The notes below the pieces were generated by a model. That model did not search any database. It was given only the letters and a program-made list of their open reading frames with translations, and was not told where the DNA came from. DNA of 17,504 nucleotides from Acidobacteriota bacterium. Its GTDB lineage: Bacteria; Acidobacteriota; Thermoanaerobaculia; Multivoradales; JAHZIX01. Below are positions 1 through 7,728 of this stretch, in pieces. Within the stretch, counting starts at the first letter, position 1. Each line of letters opens with the position of its first letter. The stretch is taken from assembly GCA_020439725.1 (NCBI GenBank), contig JAGQSE010000007.1:1-17504 (forward strand), in the 5' to 3' direction. The position numbers were made by a program, and so were the translations under genes.

Positions 1-1
1 C

Positions 2-271
2 GGCACCCACACCCACGTGCCGACGGCGGACGAGCGGGTCTTGCCCGGTGGCACGGCGCTGATCACCGACGTCGGGATGACTGGCCCCTACGAAGGCATC
101 ATTGGGTTTCGCGCCGACAAGTCGCTGCAGCGCTTCCTGCTCCAGACCGGCGTCCGGCTCGAGGTCGCCAAGGAGGACGTCCGCCTCGCCGCGGCGATTC
201 TCGACGTCGACGAGACGACCGGTCGGGCGCTCTCGGTGCAGCGTCTCCTGGTACCCGATCACGGGCCCTGA
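2..271 (+). CDS. YmdB-family metallophosphoesterase, C-terminal part (5' truncated by window edge)
   Basis: Only the last 89 residues are in the window. They open with GTHTHV, the late metal-binding histidine motif of the TIGR00282/YmdB calcineurin-like phosphoesterases, followed by the family-typical TADERVLPGGTALITDVGMT and GPYEGIIGF. Family members are about 260-280 aa, so roughly two thirds lies upstream of base 1. Characterised YmdB proteins are dinuclear-metal phosphodiesterases active on 2',3'-cyclic nucleotides in the cytoplasm and affect RNA turnover. That activity is inferred here from family membership, because the N-terminal metal ligands are not visible. A gap of 105 bases with no clear promoter or terminator separates it from the next gene. 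Confidence 0.85.
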   Translation, partial: GTHTHVPTADERVLPGGTALITDVGMTGPYEGIIGFRADKSLQRFLLQTGVRLEVAKEDVRLAAAILDVDETTGRALSVQRLLVPDHGP

Positions 272-376
272 GCCGCGCTGCCCAAAGCCTCGGCGAGCCC
301 GCTGCGCCGTGTTAACGTCAACCTCCCGGGATCGGCCGAGGCCCTTCCGGGACCGACTCACCCGACTGGAGGACCC

Positions 377-652
377 ATGGCCGTCGATCCGGAGCTTCTG
401 GCGATCCTGCGTTGCCCCAAGACCAAGGGCGAGCTCGAGCTGGTGGACCTGCCCGCGGAGGTCCGCCAGACCCTGGCGGAGAAGTACCGCGAGCACTTTC
501 GGGACGAGGAGCCGGTGGTCGAGAAGGGGCTTTTGTCCCGCGATTCGCAGCTCCTCTATCCCATCGTTTCGGACATCCCGGTGATGCTGGTCGACGAGGC
601 TCTGCCGGCCTCGGTCCTCGAGTCTGCGGGCGGCGCTCCGGGACAGCCTTGA
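377..652 (+). CDS. Trm112-like small protein (UPF0434/YcaR type)
   Basis: A 91-aa protein. The N-terminus LLAILRCPKTKGELEL and the late segment LLYPIVSDIPVMLVDEA match the two conserved blocks of the Trm112/YcaR family, which reads roughly LLxxLxCPxCKGxL ... YPxxxGIPxML. Family members fold into a small zinc-ribbon-like domain; eukaryotic and archaeal Trm112 activates methyltransferases, while the bacterial role is unclear. This copy keeps only one cysteine (C13): the second Cys of the CPxC pair is Thr, and no Cys precedes the YP motif, so zinc binding is unlikely. The ATG is preceded by GGAGG-like bases at 366-371 with good spacing. Its TGA overlaps a TTG start of the next gene, suggesting coupled translation. 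Confidence 0.8.
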   Translation: MAVDPELLAILRCPKTKGELELVDLPAEVRQTLAEKYREHFRDEEPVVEKGLLSRDSQLLYPIVSDIPVMLVDEALPASVLESAGGAPGQP

Positions 653-1911
653 CCCGAGCTTCGGGCCCCTCGCCCCTAGATACCCGCGAACGGACCGGCC
701 TCGCACTCTTCGCGGGGCATCTCCTCGGTCTGTTCAGTATCGCGCTGTCGAACATCCTGCTCGGCCTTTCGCTGCTGGCCGCGCCCTTCGTGCTGGCCCG
801 GCGCCGCGTCGAGCTGTCGCCCTCGGGCCGCCGTTGGCTCTGGCTGCTGGGCCTCTATGTCCTGATGCTGTGTGCCTCGACCGCGCTGTCGTACCAGCCG
901 CGGGTGAGCGCCAAGTCGCTCTCCGATGTCTTCAACCTGACCACGCCTCTGCTGGCGATCCTGCTGCTGCGGCGCGAGCGCGACGTCCGCCGGCTGGTCG
1001 TGGGGCTGGTGGTGCTCGGGGCTCTCCTGGCGCTCACCGGTCTGGTCCAGTACGCCGTCGGCTACGACGACCTCGACCGCCGGATCCGCGGCTCGATGTC
1101 GCATTACATGACCTTCTCCGGCGTGCTCCTGATCTGCAACTGCCTGCTCCTCGGTTGGATGGCCTTCGGCCGCGGTCGCCGGCGGGTTTGGGCCTGGCTC
1201 GCGCTGCTGGCCATCAGCGCCGCGATCCTGGTTTCCTACACGCGCAACGCCTGGGTGGCCATGGCGGTGGTGCTGACGGTGCTGGCGTTGTTCCGGGCTC
1301 CCAAGCTGCTTCTCGCCTATCTCCCGCTGGGGCTCGTCGTGCTGCTCCTGGCACCGGTGCCGATCCTGCAACGGGCCGGTTCGATCTTCGATCTCTCGGA
1401 CCCCTCCAACTACGACCGCCTGTGCATGGCCTACGCCGGTGTCCACATGGTCAGCGACCGGCCCCTCTTCGGTCTCGGCCCGGACATGGTGCCGCAGCGC
1501 TACTCGATTTACCGCCATCCGACGGCGCCGCGCTTCTGGGTGCCCCACCTGCACAATTCTTTTCTCACCCTGGCGGCGGAGCGGGGACTGGCCTCGCTGG
1601 CCATCTTCCTGGCGATGCTCGGCACCAGCGGCTGGACCACGATCCGGCGGCTGCGCGCCGAAGGCTGGCGCCGCTCGCCGCGGGCGGACCTCTATTTCGG
1701 CGTCCTCCTGACCCTCGTCGCCTTCGTCGTCGCGGGTCTCTTCGAAGACAACTGGGCGGACACCGAGGTGCAGCGCCTCTTTCTCTTCGTCCTGGTGATC
1801 CCCTTCTGCCTGACCCGGCCCGGTGCCGGCTCTCCCGAGGTCGAGGCAGCCGCCGGCGAGGCCGCGATGGGCGCGAAACCGGGTGGTATGATGACGCTTT
1901 CCGAGCCCTGA
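649..1911 (+). CDS. O-antigen ligase/polymerase-like multi-spanning membrane protein
   Basis: About 420 aa, very hydrophobic, with roughly ten to twelve membrane segments. Recognisable family features are SMSHYMTFSGVLL, then SYTRNAWVAM (the start of the Wzy_C region), a large extracytoplasmic loop with DRPLFGLGPDMVPQRY, and PHLHNSFLTLAAERGLAS near residue 300, where an HxxxL-like histidine region is typical of WaaL/Wzy proteins. The family transfers or polymerises undecaprenyl-linked glycans on the periplasmic face of the inner membrane; the substrate cannot be told from sequence. The frame stays open upstream to 412, but that part lies inside the preceding gene in another frame. I therefore place the start at the TTG at 649 (TTGA overlap with the previous stop, GGGA five bases upstream). 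No glycosyltransferase neighbours support a complete O-antigen locus here. Confidence 0.8.
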   Translation: MTRASGPSPLDTRERTGLALFAGHLLGLFSIALSNILLGLSLLAAPFVLARRRVELSPSGRRWLWLLGLYVLMLCASTALSYQPRVSAKSLSDVFNLTTPLLAILLLRRERDVRRLVVGLVVLGALLALTGLVQYAVGYDDLDRRIRGSMSHYMTFSGVLLICNCLLLGWMAFGRGRRRVWAWLALLAISAAILVSYTRNAWVAMAVVLTVLALFRAPKLLLAYLPLGLVVLLLAPVPILQRAGSIFDLSDPSNYDRLCMAYAGVHMVSDRPLFGLGPDMVPQRYSIYRHPTAPRFWVPHLHNSFLTLAAERGLASLAIFLAMLGTSGWTTIRRLRAEGWRRSPRADLYFGVLLTLVAFVVAGLFEDNWADTEVQRLFLFVLVIPFCLTRPGAGSPEVEAAAGEAAMGAKPGGMMTLSEP

Positions 1912-1921
1912 GACGGGCCGG

Positions 1922-2764
1922 GTGACGGTGGCGGCCATGGTGTCCTCGGCGGATCGCAGCGAGCCGGATCGGGTGCGGCTCGGCGTCCGCTCCAGCCTCT
2001 TGAGCAACCTCCGGGAGCGGCCCTTGCGTCTCGATCAATACTTGGTCCGAAGCGGCTACTTCCGCAGCCGAGAGCAGGCTCGGCGGGCGGTGGAGGGTGG
2101 CGCGGTGTCCGTGGCGGGGACCGCCGCCTCGAAGCCCTCCCATGCCGTGCCCGACGGCGCCGCCGTCGAGGTCCGCGGCGTCGTCGAGCCCTTCGTGTCG
2201 CGGGCCGGGCGCAAGCTGGCCGCGGCCCTCGACGCCTTCGCCATCGATCCCCGGGGCCGCGTCTGTCTCGATGTCGGCGCCTCCACCGGTGGCTTCACCG
2301 ACTGCCTTCTCCAGCGGGGCGCGACGCGGGTCTATGCCGTCGACGTCGGTCACGACCAGCTGGCTCCGACCCTGCGAGCCGACCCCCGCGTGGTCTCCTT
2401 CGAGGGCGTCAACGCCCGCCGGCTGCCCGGAGACCTGCTGCCCGAGGCGCCGGACCTCGCGACCTTCGATCTCAGCTTCATCTCGGTGCTCAAGGTGGTG
2501 CCGTCGGTGCTGCCGGTCCTCGCCCCCGGGGCCGAGCTGGTGATCCTCCTCAAACCCCAATTCGAGGTCGGCCCCGCCGGCGTCGGCAAGGGCGGCGTGG
2601 TGCGTGACGCGGAGCTCCGTCGCCGGGTCGTGGCCCAACGCCTGGCGGAGCTCGAGGCCCTGGGGCTCGAAGGGATCGGCTGCATCGAGTCGCCGGTCCC
2701 CGGGATGTCGGGCAACCGGGAGAGCCTGGTCGGGCTGCGTCGGCCGAGAGAGGACCGAGCATGA
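1922..2764 (+). CDS. tlyA: TlyA-family rRNA (cytidine-2'-O)-methyltransferase
   Basis: About 280 aa. An N-terminal S4 RNA-binding domain (RLDQYLVRSGYFRSREQARR, then SVAG and KPSHAV) is followed by the linker FVSRAGRKL and an FtsJ-like Rossmann methyltransferase domain. The SAM-binding motif DVGASTGGFTDCLL starts near residue 117; YAVDVGHDQL, FDLSFISVLKV and LLKPQFEVG are the later motifs holding the family's K-D-K residues. TlyA proteins 2'-O-methylate 16S and 23S rRNA cytidines in some bacteria; narrower or haemolysin-like labels in databases are historical. The GTG at 1922 gives an N-terminal extension of about 35 residues before the S4 domain, so an internal start (ATG at 1937 or a later GTG) is possible. 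The stop overlaps the nadK start (ATGA), implying translational coupling. Confidence 0.9.
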   Translation: MTVAAMVSSADRSEPDRVRLGVRSSLLSNLRERPLRLDQYLVRSGYFRSREQARRAVEGGAVSVAGTAASKPSHAVPDGAAVEVRGVVEPFVSRAGRKLAAALDAFAIDPRGRVCLDVGASTGGFTDCLLQRGATRVYAVDVGHDQLAPTLRADPRVVSFEGVNARRLPGDLLPEAPDLATFDLSFISVLKVVPSVLPVLAPGAELVILLKPQFEVGPAGVGKGGVVRDAELRRRVVAQRLAELEALGLEGIGCIESPVPGMSGNRESLVGLRRPREDRA

Positions 2765-3663
2765 GCGGCGCTCCGGAGATCCGTCGTGTCGGGGTGGTCG
2801 CCAAGCCGGTACCGGAGGCGATCCGAGTGGCCGCCGAGCTCACCGAGTGGCTGCGCCGCCGGCAGATCGAGGTCGAGCTCGACGAAGTCGGTCTCGGCGG
2901 TTTCGATGCGACCGGCGACGCCGAGGTACCCCGGCGCTTCGACCCGAATCAGAGCTACGACCTGGTCATCGCCCTGGGCGGCGACGGCACCCTGCTGTCG
3001 GTGGCGCGGAGCCTCGCCGACGGCACGCCCTTGCTCGGGGTCAACCTCGGCAACCTGGGCTTCCTGACCGAGATCGGTCGCACCGAGCTCTACCCGACGT
3101 TGGTGGACGTGCTGGCGGGGGAGTTCACCCTCGAGGACCGCTCGCTGCTCCGGGTCACGGTGCAGCGCAGCCGTGGCGGCAGCGTCGAGTACCGCGCGCT
3201 CAACGACGCGGTCGTCGCCAAGGGCGCGCGCGCGCCGATCATCGAGCTCAGCCTGACCGTCGACCGAAACCCCGTGGCGCGGTACCGGGCCGACGGGCTG
3301 ATCGTGTCGACGCCGACGGGCTCCACCGCCTACAACCTCTCCGCCGGTGGACCGATCCTCTATCCCCAGCTGCCGGTGACGGTGTTGACGCCGATCTGCC
3401 CGCACACGCTGTCTCTCCGCCCCATGGCCGTACCCAGCTCCTCCCTCATCGAGGTCGTCCTGCTGAGCTCCGACGAGGACGTCCACGTCACCGTCGACGG
3501 CCAGGAGGGCACCACCCTCGAGCACCTCGATCGCGTTCTCATCACCCGTTTCGAGGCGCGCACACGGCTGGTCAAGACCTCCGACCGGACCTTCTTCGAC
3601 AGCCTGCGCGGCAAGCTCCGCTGGGGCGGTCTGACGCCCTCGGAGGACCCGAAGAAGCCGTGA
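2761..3663 (+). CDS. nadK: NAD kinase
   Basis: A 300-aa cytosolic enzyme that phosphorylates NAD to NADP. All family signatures are present: GGDGT at residues 73-77 with the catalytic Asp, GVNLGNLGFLTE following it, the ND pair in ALNDAVV (N148-D149), the TPTGSTAYNLSAGGP block from residue 184, and PICPHTLSLRP, then VDGQ near the C-terminus. Length is normal for bacterial NadK (about 290-300). The ATG overlaps the tlyA stop by four bases. The tlyA-nadK pairing is common in bacteria, often followed by recN; here recN is absent and envelope genes follow. A GC dinucleotide run (about 3223-3236) lies in frame and looks like codon bias only. Confidence 0.95.
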   Translation: MSGAPEIRRVGVVAKPVPEAIRVAAELTEWLRRRQIEVELDEVGLGGFDATGDAEVPRRFDPNQSYDLVIALGGDGTLLSVARSLADGTPLLGVNLGNLGFLTEIGRTELYPTLVDVLAGEFTLEDRSLLRVTVQRSRGGSVEYRALNDAVVAKGARAPIIELSLTVDRNPVARYRADGLIVSTPTGSTAYNLSAGGPILYPQLPVTVLTPICPHTLSLRPMAVPSSSLIEVVLLSSDEDVHVTVDGQEGTTLEHLDRVLITRFEARTRLVKTSDRTFFDSLRGKLRWGGLTPSEDPKKP

Positions 3664-3738
3664 GCGTGCGTCGCCGGACGCCGAGCGCGGGGCCGTGCTG
3701 CGGTCTCCGTGGGCCCACGGGCCGCCGGGGGGTCTGAG

Positions 3739-6700
3739 GTGGCCGCCAGGGCGCGCCGGCGCTGGTTGCGCTGGCTGCTACGCGGCATCGCCTGGTTGCT
3801 GGCCGTCACCGCCGTGCTGCTCTTCGTCGCCGTCGTCTCGGTACGCAGCGACCTGGCGCGCAAGATCCTGCGCCAGCGGCTGGTGGCCGAGGTCTCGAGC
3901 TATCTCGGGAGACCGCTGACGGTGGCCGACGCCGATTTCTCGCTGCTGCCCCCGGTTCTCGAGCTGCGCGGTGTCGAGCTGGCCGGACCCGGCGCCGCGG
4001 ATCCACCGGTGGCCGAGATCGAGCGCCTGCGCATCGAGGGCGCCGTCCTCGACCCCTGGCACTTGCGCTGGAAGCTCCGCCAGGTCGAGGTGGTGCGGCC
4101 GCGGGTCCAGCTCGAGATCTCCGACGGCGGCAAGCTCAACCTGCCGCTCCCCGAGGGCCGCGGCGGCGACGCGGTACGCATCGACACGCTGATCGTCGAA
4201 GACGGCAGCTTCGGTTTCGCGGAGCGACGCTGGCCCCTGACCTTCACCGCCCGGGACCTGCGGGGTCGTCTGGTGGGCGACGATCCCGGGTCGCTCCACG
4301 GCCAGACCACCTCCGCCGAGGTCCAGGTGCGGCTGCCGCTGGCGGAGGCCTATGCCGTCGACCTGACGGTCAACGGCACCGTCGGACCGGGGCGTGTGAG
4401 CCTCGAGGAGGTGCGTGTCGAAGGTGCCGACGTGGCTCTGCGCGCCGCGGGCGACGTCCTTTGGGGGCGCGCCCTCGAGCGTGAGACGGGCTCGTCGGAA
4501 CAGACGTACCGGGTCGATCTGCAGGTGGCCGCCCACGGTTCGATGAGCTTTCTCGACCGGGTCGGCTATCTCGGCGGCGAGCTGGCCGGAGACGTCTCCA
4601 CCGAGGGGACCTTCACCGCCGTCGACGAGGGGTGGACCTATCGCGGTGGGGTGCGCTCGCCGCACCTCGACTGGCTGGGGCGGCGATTCGAGGCCGTGGC
4701 GGGGGTGGTCCGCGCGGACGAGGACGCGGTCCGCCTGAGCCTCGAGCGGGCGAGCTACGCCGGTGGCACGCTGTCGGGCTGGGTGGTGGCGGAGATCGAG
4801 GCCCCCGACTACCCGGTCGAGGCCGATCTGTCGGTGCAGGGGCTCGATCTCGACCGGCTGCTCGCGGTCAACGGCGTGGGGTTGAGCGGGTTCGCCAGCA
4901 CCCTCGAAGGTGATTTCAACTATCGCTGCCTGCAGCGGGCCCGCGACCAGGGGGACGGGTGGGGACAGTTCGAGGTCTATCCGCGGGCCGGGCCCGTTGC
5001 GGAAACCGGCGTGGCGTTGGCCGGCGAGGTACCCCTCACCATCGAAAGCGGCATCGCGACGAGCCAGGCGGTGCTGCTGTCGGCGGAGCGCCAGCACGTC
5101 TTCTTCGGTGGCGACGTCGATTTCCACCGCGCCGTCGGCACTTTCGACTACGAGGTCGACACCGAGGACGCGGCCGAGCTGGCGCGCCTGCTGCTGCCGT
5201 ATCTGGGAGGTGGTCCCCAGGCCGGCTGGGTGCCCCAGGCCGGCTCGGGGTTGGTGCAGGGATCGTTGACGCTGGCGCGCGACGACCCACCCAAGCTGAC
5301 CGCCCGCCTCGACCTCAAGAAGATCGAGACCAGCGAGATGATCGCCGACACGGTGCGCGGTGGCATCCAGGTGGAGGAGGGCCGGGTCGACAACCTGTCG
5401 CTCGAGATGACCCGTGGCGACGGCGCCCTCCTGGTCACCGGCAGCGTCGATCCGGAACCGGGGCTGGCGCCGCAGCGCCGGGCCGAGGTCGAGCTCGACT
5501 TTGACGCCGTCGCCTGGCCCTTGGGCGAGATCGGATACTTTAAGACTCTCGGCCTGCCGTTGTCGGGCCCCGTCTCGGGCCGGCTGTCGCTGATCGGCGA
5601 CGGGGAGGAGCTCGCCGGGCGGTTGCGCGCCACGGTCGTGCCGGCGCGGGTCGCGGATCTACCCGCCGATGAGGTGCGCGGCGAGCTCAACTGGGACTCG
5701 CAAGGCGTCGACGTGCGCCGGTTGCAGGTCGTGGCGCCGGCGGGGACCGCCGAAGTGCGCGGCACTTGGGTCCCCGCGACGGGGCACGTGGATTTCGTTG
5801 CCGAGGCGTCTCTCGACCTCGCTCGACAACCCCTGGCTCTGCTCGCGGGAGGGCAGCTCGGAGGTCGCGTCGAGGTCTCCGGTACCGCCGGCGGCAGTCT
5901 CGGCGAGCCCATCGTCGAAGCTCGGGCCAAGGTTTCCGACCTCGAGGTGCACGGCCGAAGCGTCACACCGGCCGGTGCCGATGGGGGAGAGACGACGGTG
6001 CGTTGGGACGGTCGCGAGCTGGTGGCCCGAGGCTCCTTGCCGGGACTCCTCGACTTCCACGGCGGCGGCCTCTTCGACGCCACGGCGGCGGACCTCGACC
6101 TCACCGTCGAGAGCACCGGGCTCGGAAGCCTCCTCGAACTGGCCAGCGATCACACCTTCACCGATCTGGGTGGCTCCTTCGCGGGCAAGCTACGCGTCTC
6201 CGGAGCGCCCCAGCACCCGGCCAGCCTCGAAGCGATTCTCGAGCTCGACCGCCTCGACGCGCGCTACCGGGGTCTCGAGATCGAAGAGCTCGAGCCCGTA
6301 CGGGCCGGCTGGCGAGCGGGAGCGGTCCATGTCGACTCGCTCTACCTGGGCAACCGGGCCAGCGACAGCGAGCTCTTCGTCGCCGGTGTCTTCGATCCGG
6401 CGCGGGAGAGGGGCCTCGGTCTCAACCTCCAGGGCTCCCTCGACACCGGCTGGTTGGCCCCTCTGGTGACCGGTCTCGGCGTGCCGGCGGCGTTGGCCCT
6501 GCCGGGGCGGCTCGACCTCCTGGGCCGCCTCGCGGGGACGCCGGCAGAGCCCTACTTCGACGGGCAGTCGGAGCTCCGCCTCCGGCCCTTCGTCGTCCCC
6601 GACCTGCCCCAGGCCGTCGAAGACCTGGTGGCGGTAGCGGCCTTCTACCCCGAACGCATCGAGCTCGAGAGTCTCTCGGCGACCGTCGGCAGCGGCGCCC

Positions 6701-7728
6701 TCAAAGCGCGTGGTACCGCAGTCCTCGAGCCCGGTGGCGGCGTGTCGGGCTACCGCCTCTACGCCAGCGCCGACGACCTCAAGCTGCTGCTCCCCGACGG
6801 CTGGCTGCAGCAGGGCGACGCCGAGCTCTGGCTGTCGTCGGGCGAGGACGGTCGCGAGCTCCAGGGCCTGGTCCAGCTCGAGCAGGCGCGCTATCTGGAG
6901 GACGTCGACGTCGGCCTCGCGGTGGCCCTCGAACGTCTGCTCCAGCCGCAGCGGCAGGAGGTCGGGTCGACCAACGAGTGGCTCTCGGGCACCCGGCTCG
7001 ACGTCCTCATCGAGGCGCCGCGGGCCCTCCGCGTGAGGAACGCCGCCGCCAACCTGCGCGGCGACCTCGATCTCGAGCTCCGCGGGACGCTGGCGCGGCC
7101 GGTGCTTCTCGGCACCGTCGACCTGCAGCCCGGTGGCACGCTGGTCTACGCGGGGAACGACTATCGCCTCGAGCGTGGTCACGTGACCTTTGCCAACCTG
7201 TACCGCACCGAGCCCGTCGTCGACCTGGTGGCGACGTCGCGGCTGCGCAGCTACGAGGTCACCTTGAGCCTCTCCGGAACCCCCGACCGGCTGGCCATCG
7301 ACGTCAGCTCGGACCCGCCGCTGCCGCGCCTCGACCTGATCGCGCTGGTGGCCGGCGGCCAGCCCGTCGACCGCGACGCCCGGCCGGCGCTGCCGGGCTC
7401 CACCGACGAGGGGCAGCTCGATGCCGGCGCCTTCCTCTACGGCCAGGCGGCGAGCGCCGTCACCGAGCGGGTCAACACGCTCTTTGGCTTTGACAAGTTC
7501 CGCGTCGACCCCTTGCCCAAGGGAACCGGCAACGCGTCCTCGGTGCGTCTGACCGTGGGCAAACGGCTCAACAAGGACCTCTTCGTCACCTATTCGCGGG
7601 ACCCGTCGACGACCGAGGAAGACATCCTCGAGGCGGAGTGGCAGGTCAGCCCCAAGCTGGTCCTGGTCTTCACCCAGAACGGCGACGGATCCTTTTCGGT
7701 GGACGCCCTGTGGGATCAGCGCTTTTGA
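3739..7728 (+). CDS. tamB: TamB-like translocation/assembly module protein (AsmA-like, DUF490 C-terminus)
   Basis: About 1,329 aa. A basic N-terminus (RARRRWLRWLLRG) and one membrane segment at residues 17-35 anchor it in the inner membrane. Next comes an AsmA-like start (DADFSLLPPVLELRGVEL) and a very long repetitive beta-rich region with recurring LEVRG, GDV and GTL patterns expected of a periplasm-spanning hydrophobic groove. The TamB_C (DUF490) domain covers about residues 1010-1329, with LRGTLARPVLLGTVDLQPG, YRLERGHVTFANLYRTEP, LDLIALVAGGQ and the ending VRLTVGKRLNKDLFVTYSRD. TamB family proteins act in outer-membrane protein assembly and inter-membrane phospholipid transport with Omp85 partners. 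I prefer the GTG at 3739 (GGGGGG at 3727-3732) over the GTG at 3709. The end overlaps the start region of the Omp85 gene. Confidence 0.88.
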   Translation: MAARARRRWLRWLLRGIAWLLAVTAVLLFVAVVSVRSDLARKILRQRLVAEVSSYLGRPLTVADADFSLLPPVLELRGVELAGPGAADPPVAEIERLRIEGAVLDPWHLRWKLRQVEVVRPRVQLEISDGGKLNLPLPEGRGGDAVRIDTLIVEDGSFGFAERRWPLTFTARDLRGRLVGDDPGSLHGQTTSAEVQVRLPLAEAYAVDLTVNGTVGPGRVSLEEVRVEGADVALRAAGDVLWGRALERETGSSEQTYRVDLQVAAHGSMSFLDRVGYLGGELAGDVSTEGTFTAVDEGWTYRGGVRSPHLDWLGRRFEAVAGVVRADEDAVRLSLERASYAGGTLSGWVVAEIEAPDYPVEADLSVQGLDLDRLLAVNGVGLSGFASTLEGDFNYRCLQRARDQGDGWGQFEVYPRAGPVAETGVALAGEVPLTIESGIATSQAVLLSAERQHVFFGGDVDFHRAVGTFDYEVDTEDAAELARLLLPYLGGGPQAGWVPQAGSGLVQGSLTLARDDPPKLTARLDLKKIETSEMIADTVRGGIQVEEGRVDNLSLEMTRGDGALLVTGSVDPEPGLAPQRRAEVELDFDAVAWPLGEIGYFKTLGLPLSGPVSGRLSLIGDGEELAGRLRATVVPARVADLPADEVRGELNWDSQGVDVRRLQVVAPAGTAEVRGTWVPATGHVDFVAEASLDLARQPLALLAGGQLGGRVEVSGTAGGSLGEPIVEARAKVSDLEVHGRSVTPAGADGGETTVRWDGRELVARGSLPGLLDFHGGGLFDATAADLDLTVESTGLGSLLELASDHTFTDLGGSFAGKLRVSGAPQHPASLEAILELDRLDARYRGLEIEELEPVRAGWRAGAVHVDSLYLGNRASDSELFVAGVFDPARERGLGLNLQGSLDTGWLAPLVTGLGVPAALALPGRLDLLGRLAGTPAEPYFDGQSELRLRPFVVPDLPQAVEDLVAVAAFYPERIELESLSATVGSGALKARGTAVLEPGGGVSGYRLYASADDLKLLLPDGWLQQGDAELWLSSGEDGRELQGLVQLEQARYLEDVDVGLAVALERLLQPQRQEVGSTNEWLSGTRLDVLIEAPRALRVRNAAANLRGDLDLELRGTLARPVLLGTVDLQPGGTLVYAGNDYRLERGHVTFANLYRTEPVVDLVATSRLRSYEVTLSLSGTPDRLAIDVSSDPPLPRLDLIALVAGGQPVDRDARPALPGSTDEGQLDAGAFLYGQAASAVTERVNTLFGFDKFRVDPLPKGTGNASSVRLTVGKRLNKDLFVTYSRDPSTTEEDILEAEWQVSPKLVLVFTQNGDGSFSVDALWDQRF

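Noticed and set aside
649..1911. Complete O-antigen or capsule biosynthesis island
   Set aside because: Only one ligase-like gene is present, with no glycosyltransferases, flippase or sugar-nucleotide genes around it.
676..2007. 443-codon open frame on the reverse strand
   Set aside because: It lies opposite the ligase gene, is rich in Arg, Gly, Gln and Glu without hydrophobic core patterns, and is a by-product of G/C-ending codons.
5215..5245. 13-base direct repeat ccccaggccggct (18-base period) inside tamB
   Set aside because: It encodes a local PQAG...PQAG duplication in a variable loop. Two copies within a coding region are not evidence of a mobile or regulatory element.
5766..7493. 575-codon open frame inside tamB in another frame
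   Set aside because: Almost entirely Arg, Ala, Gly and Pro with no domains, and overlaps a well-supported gene.
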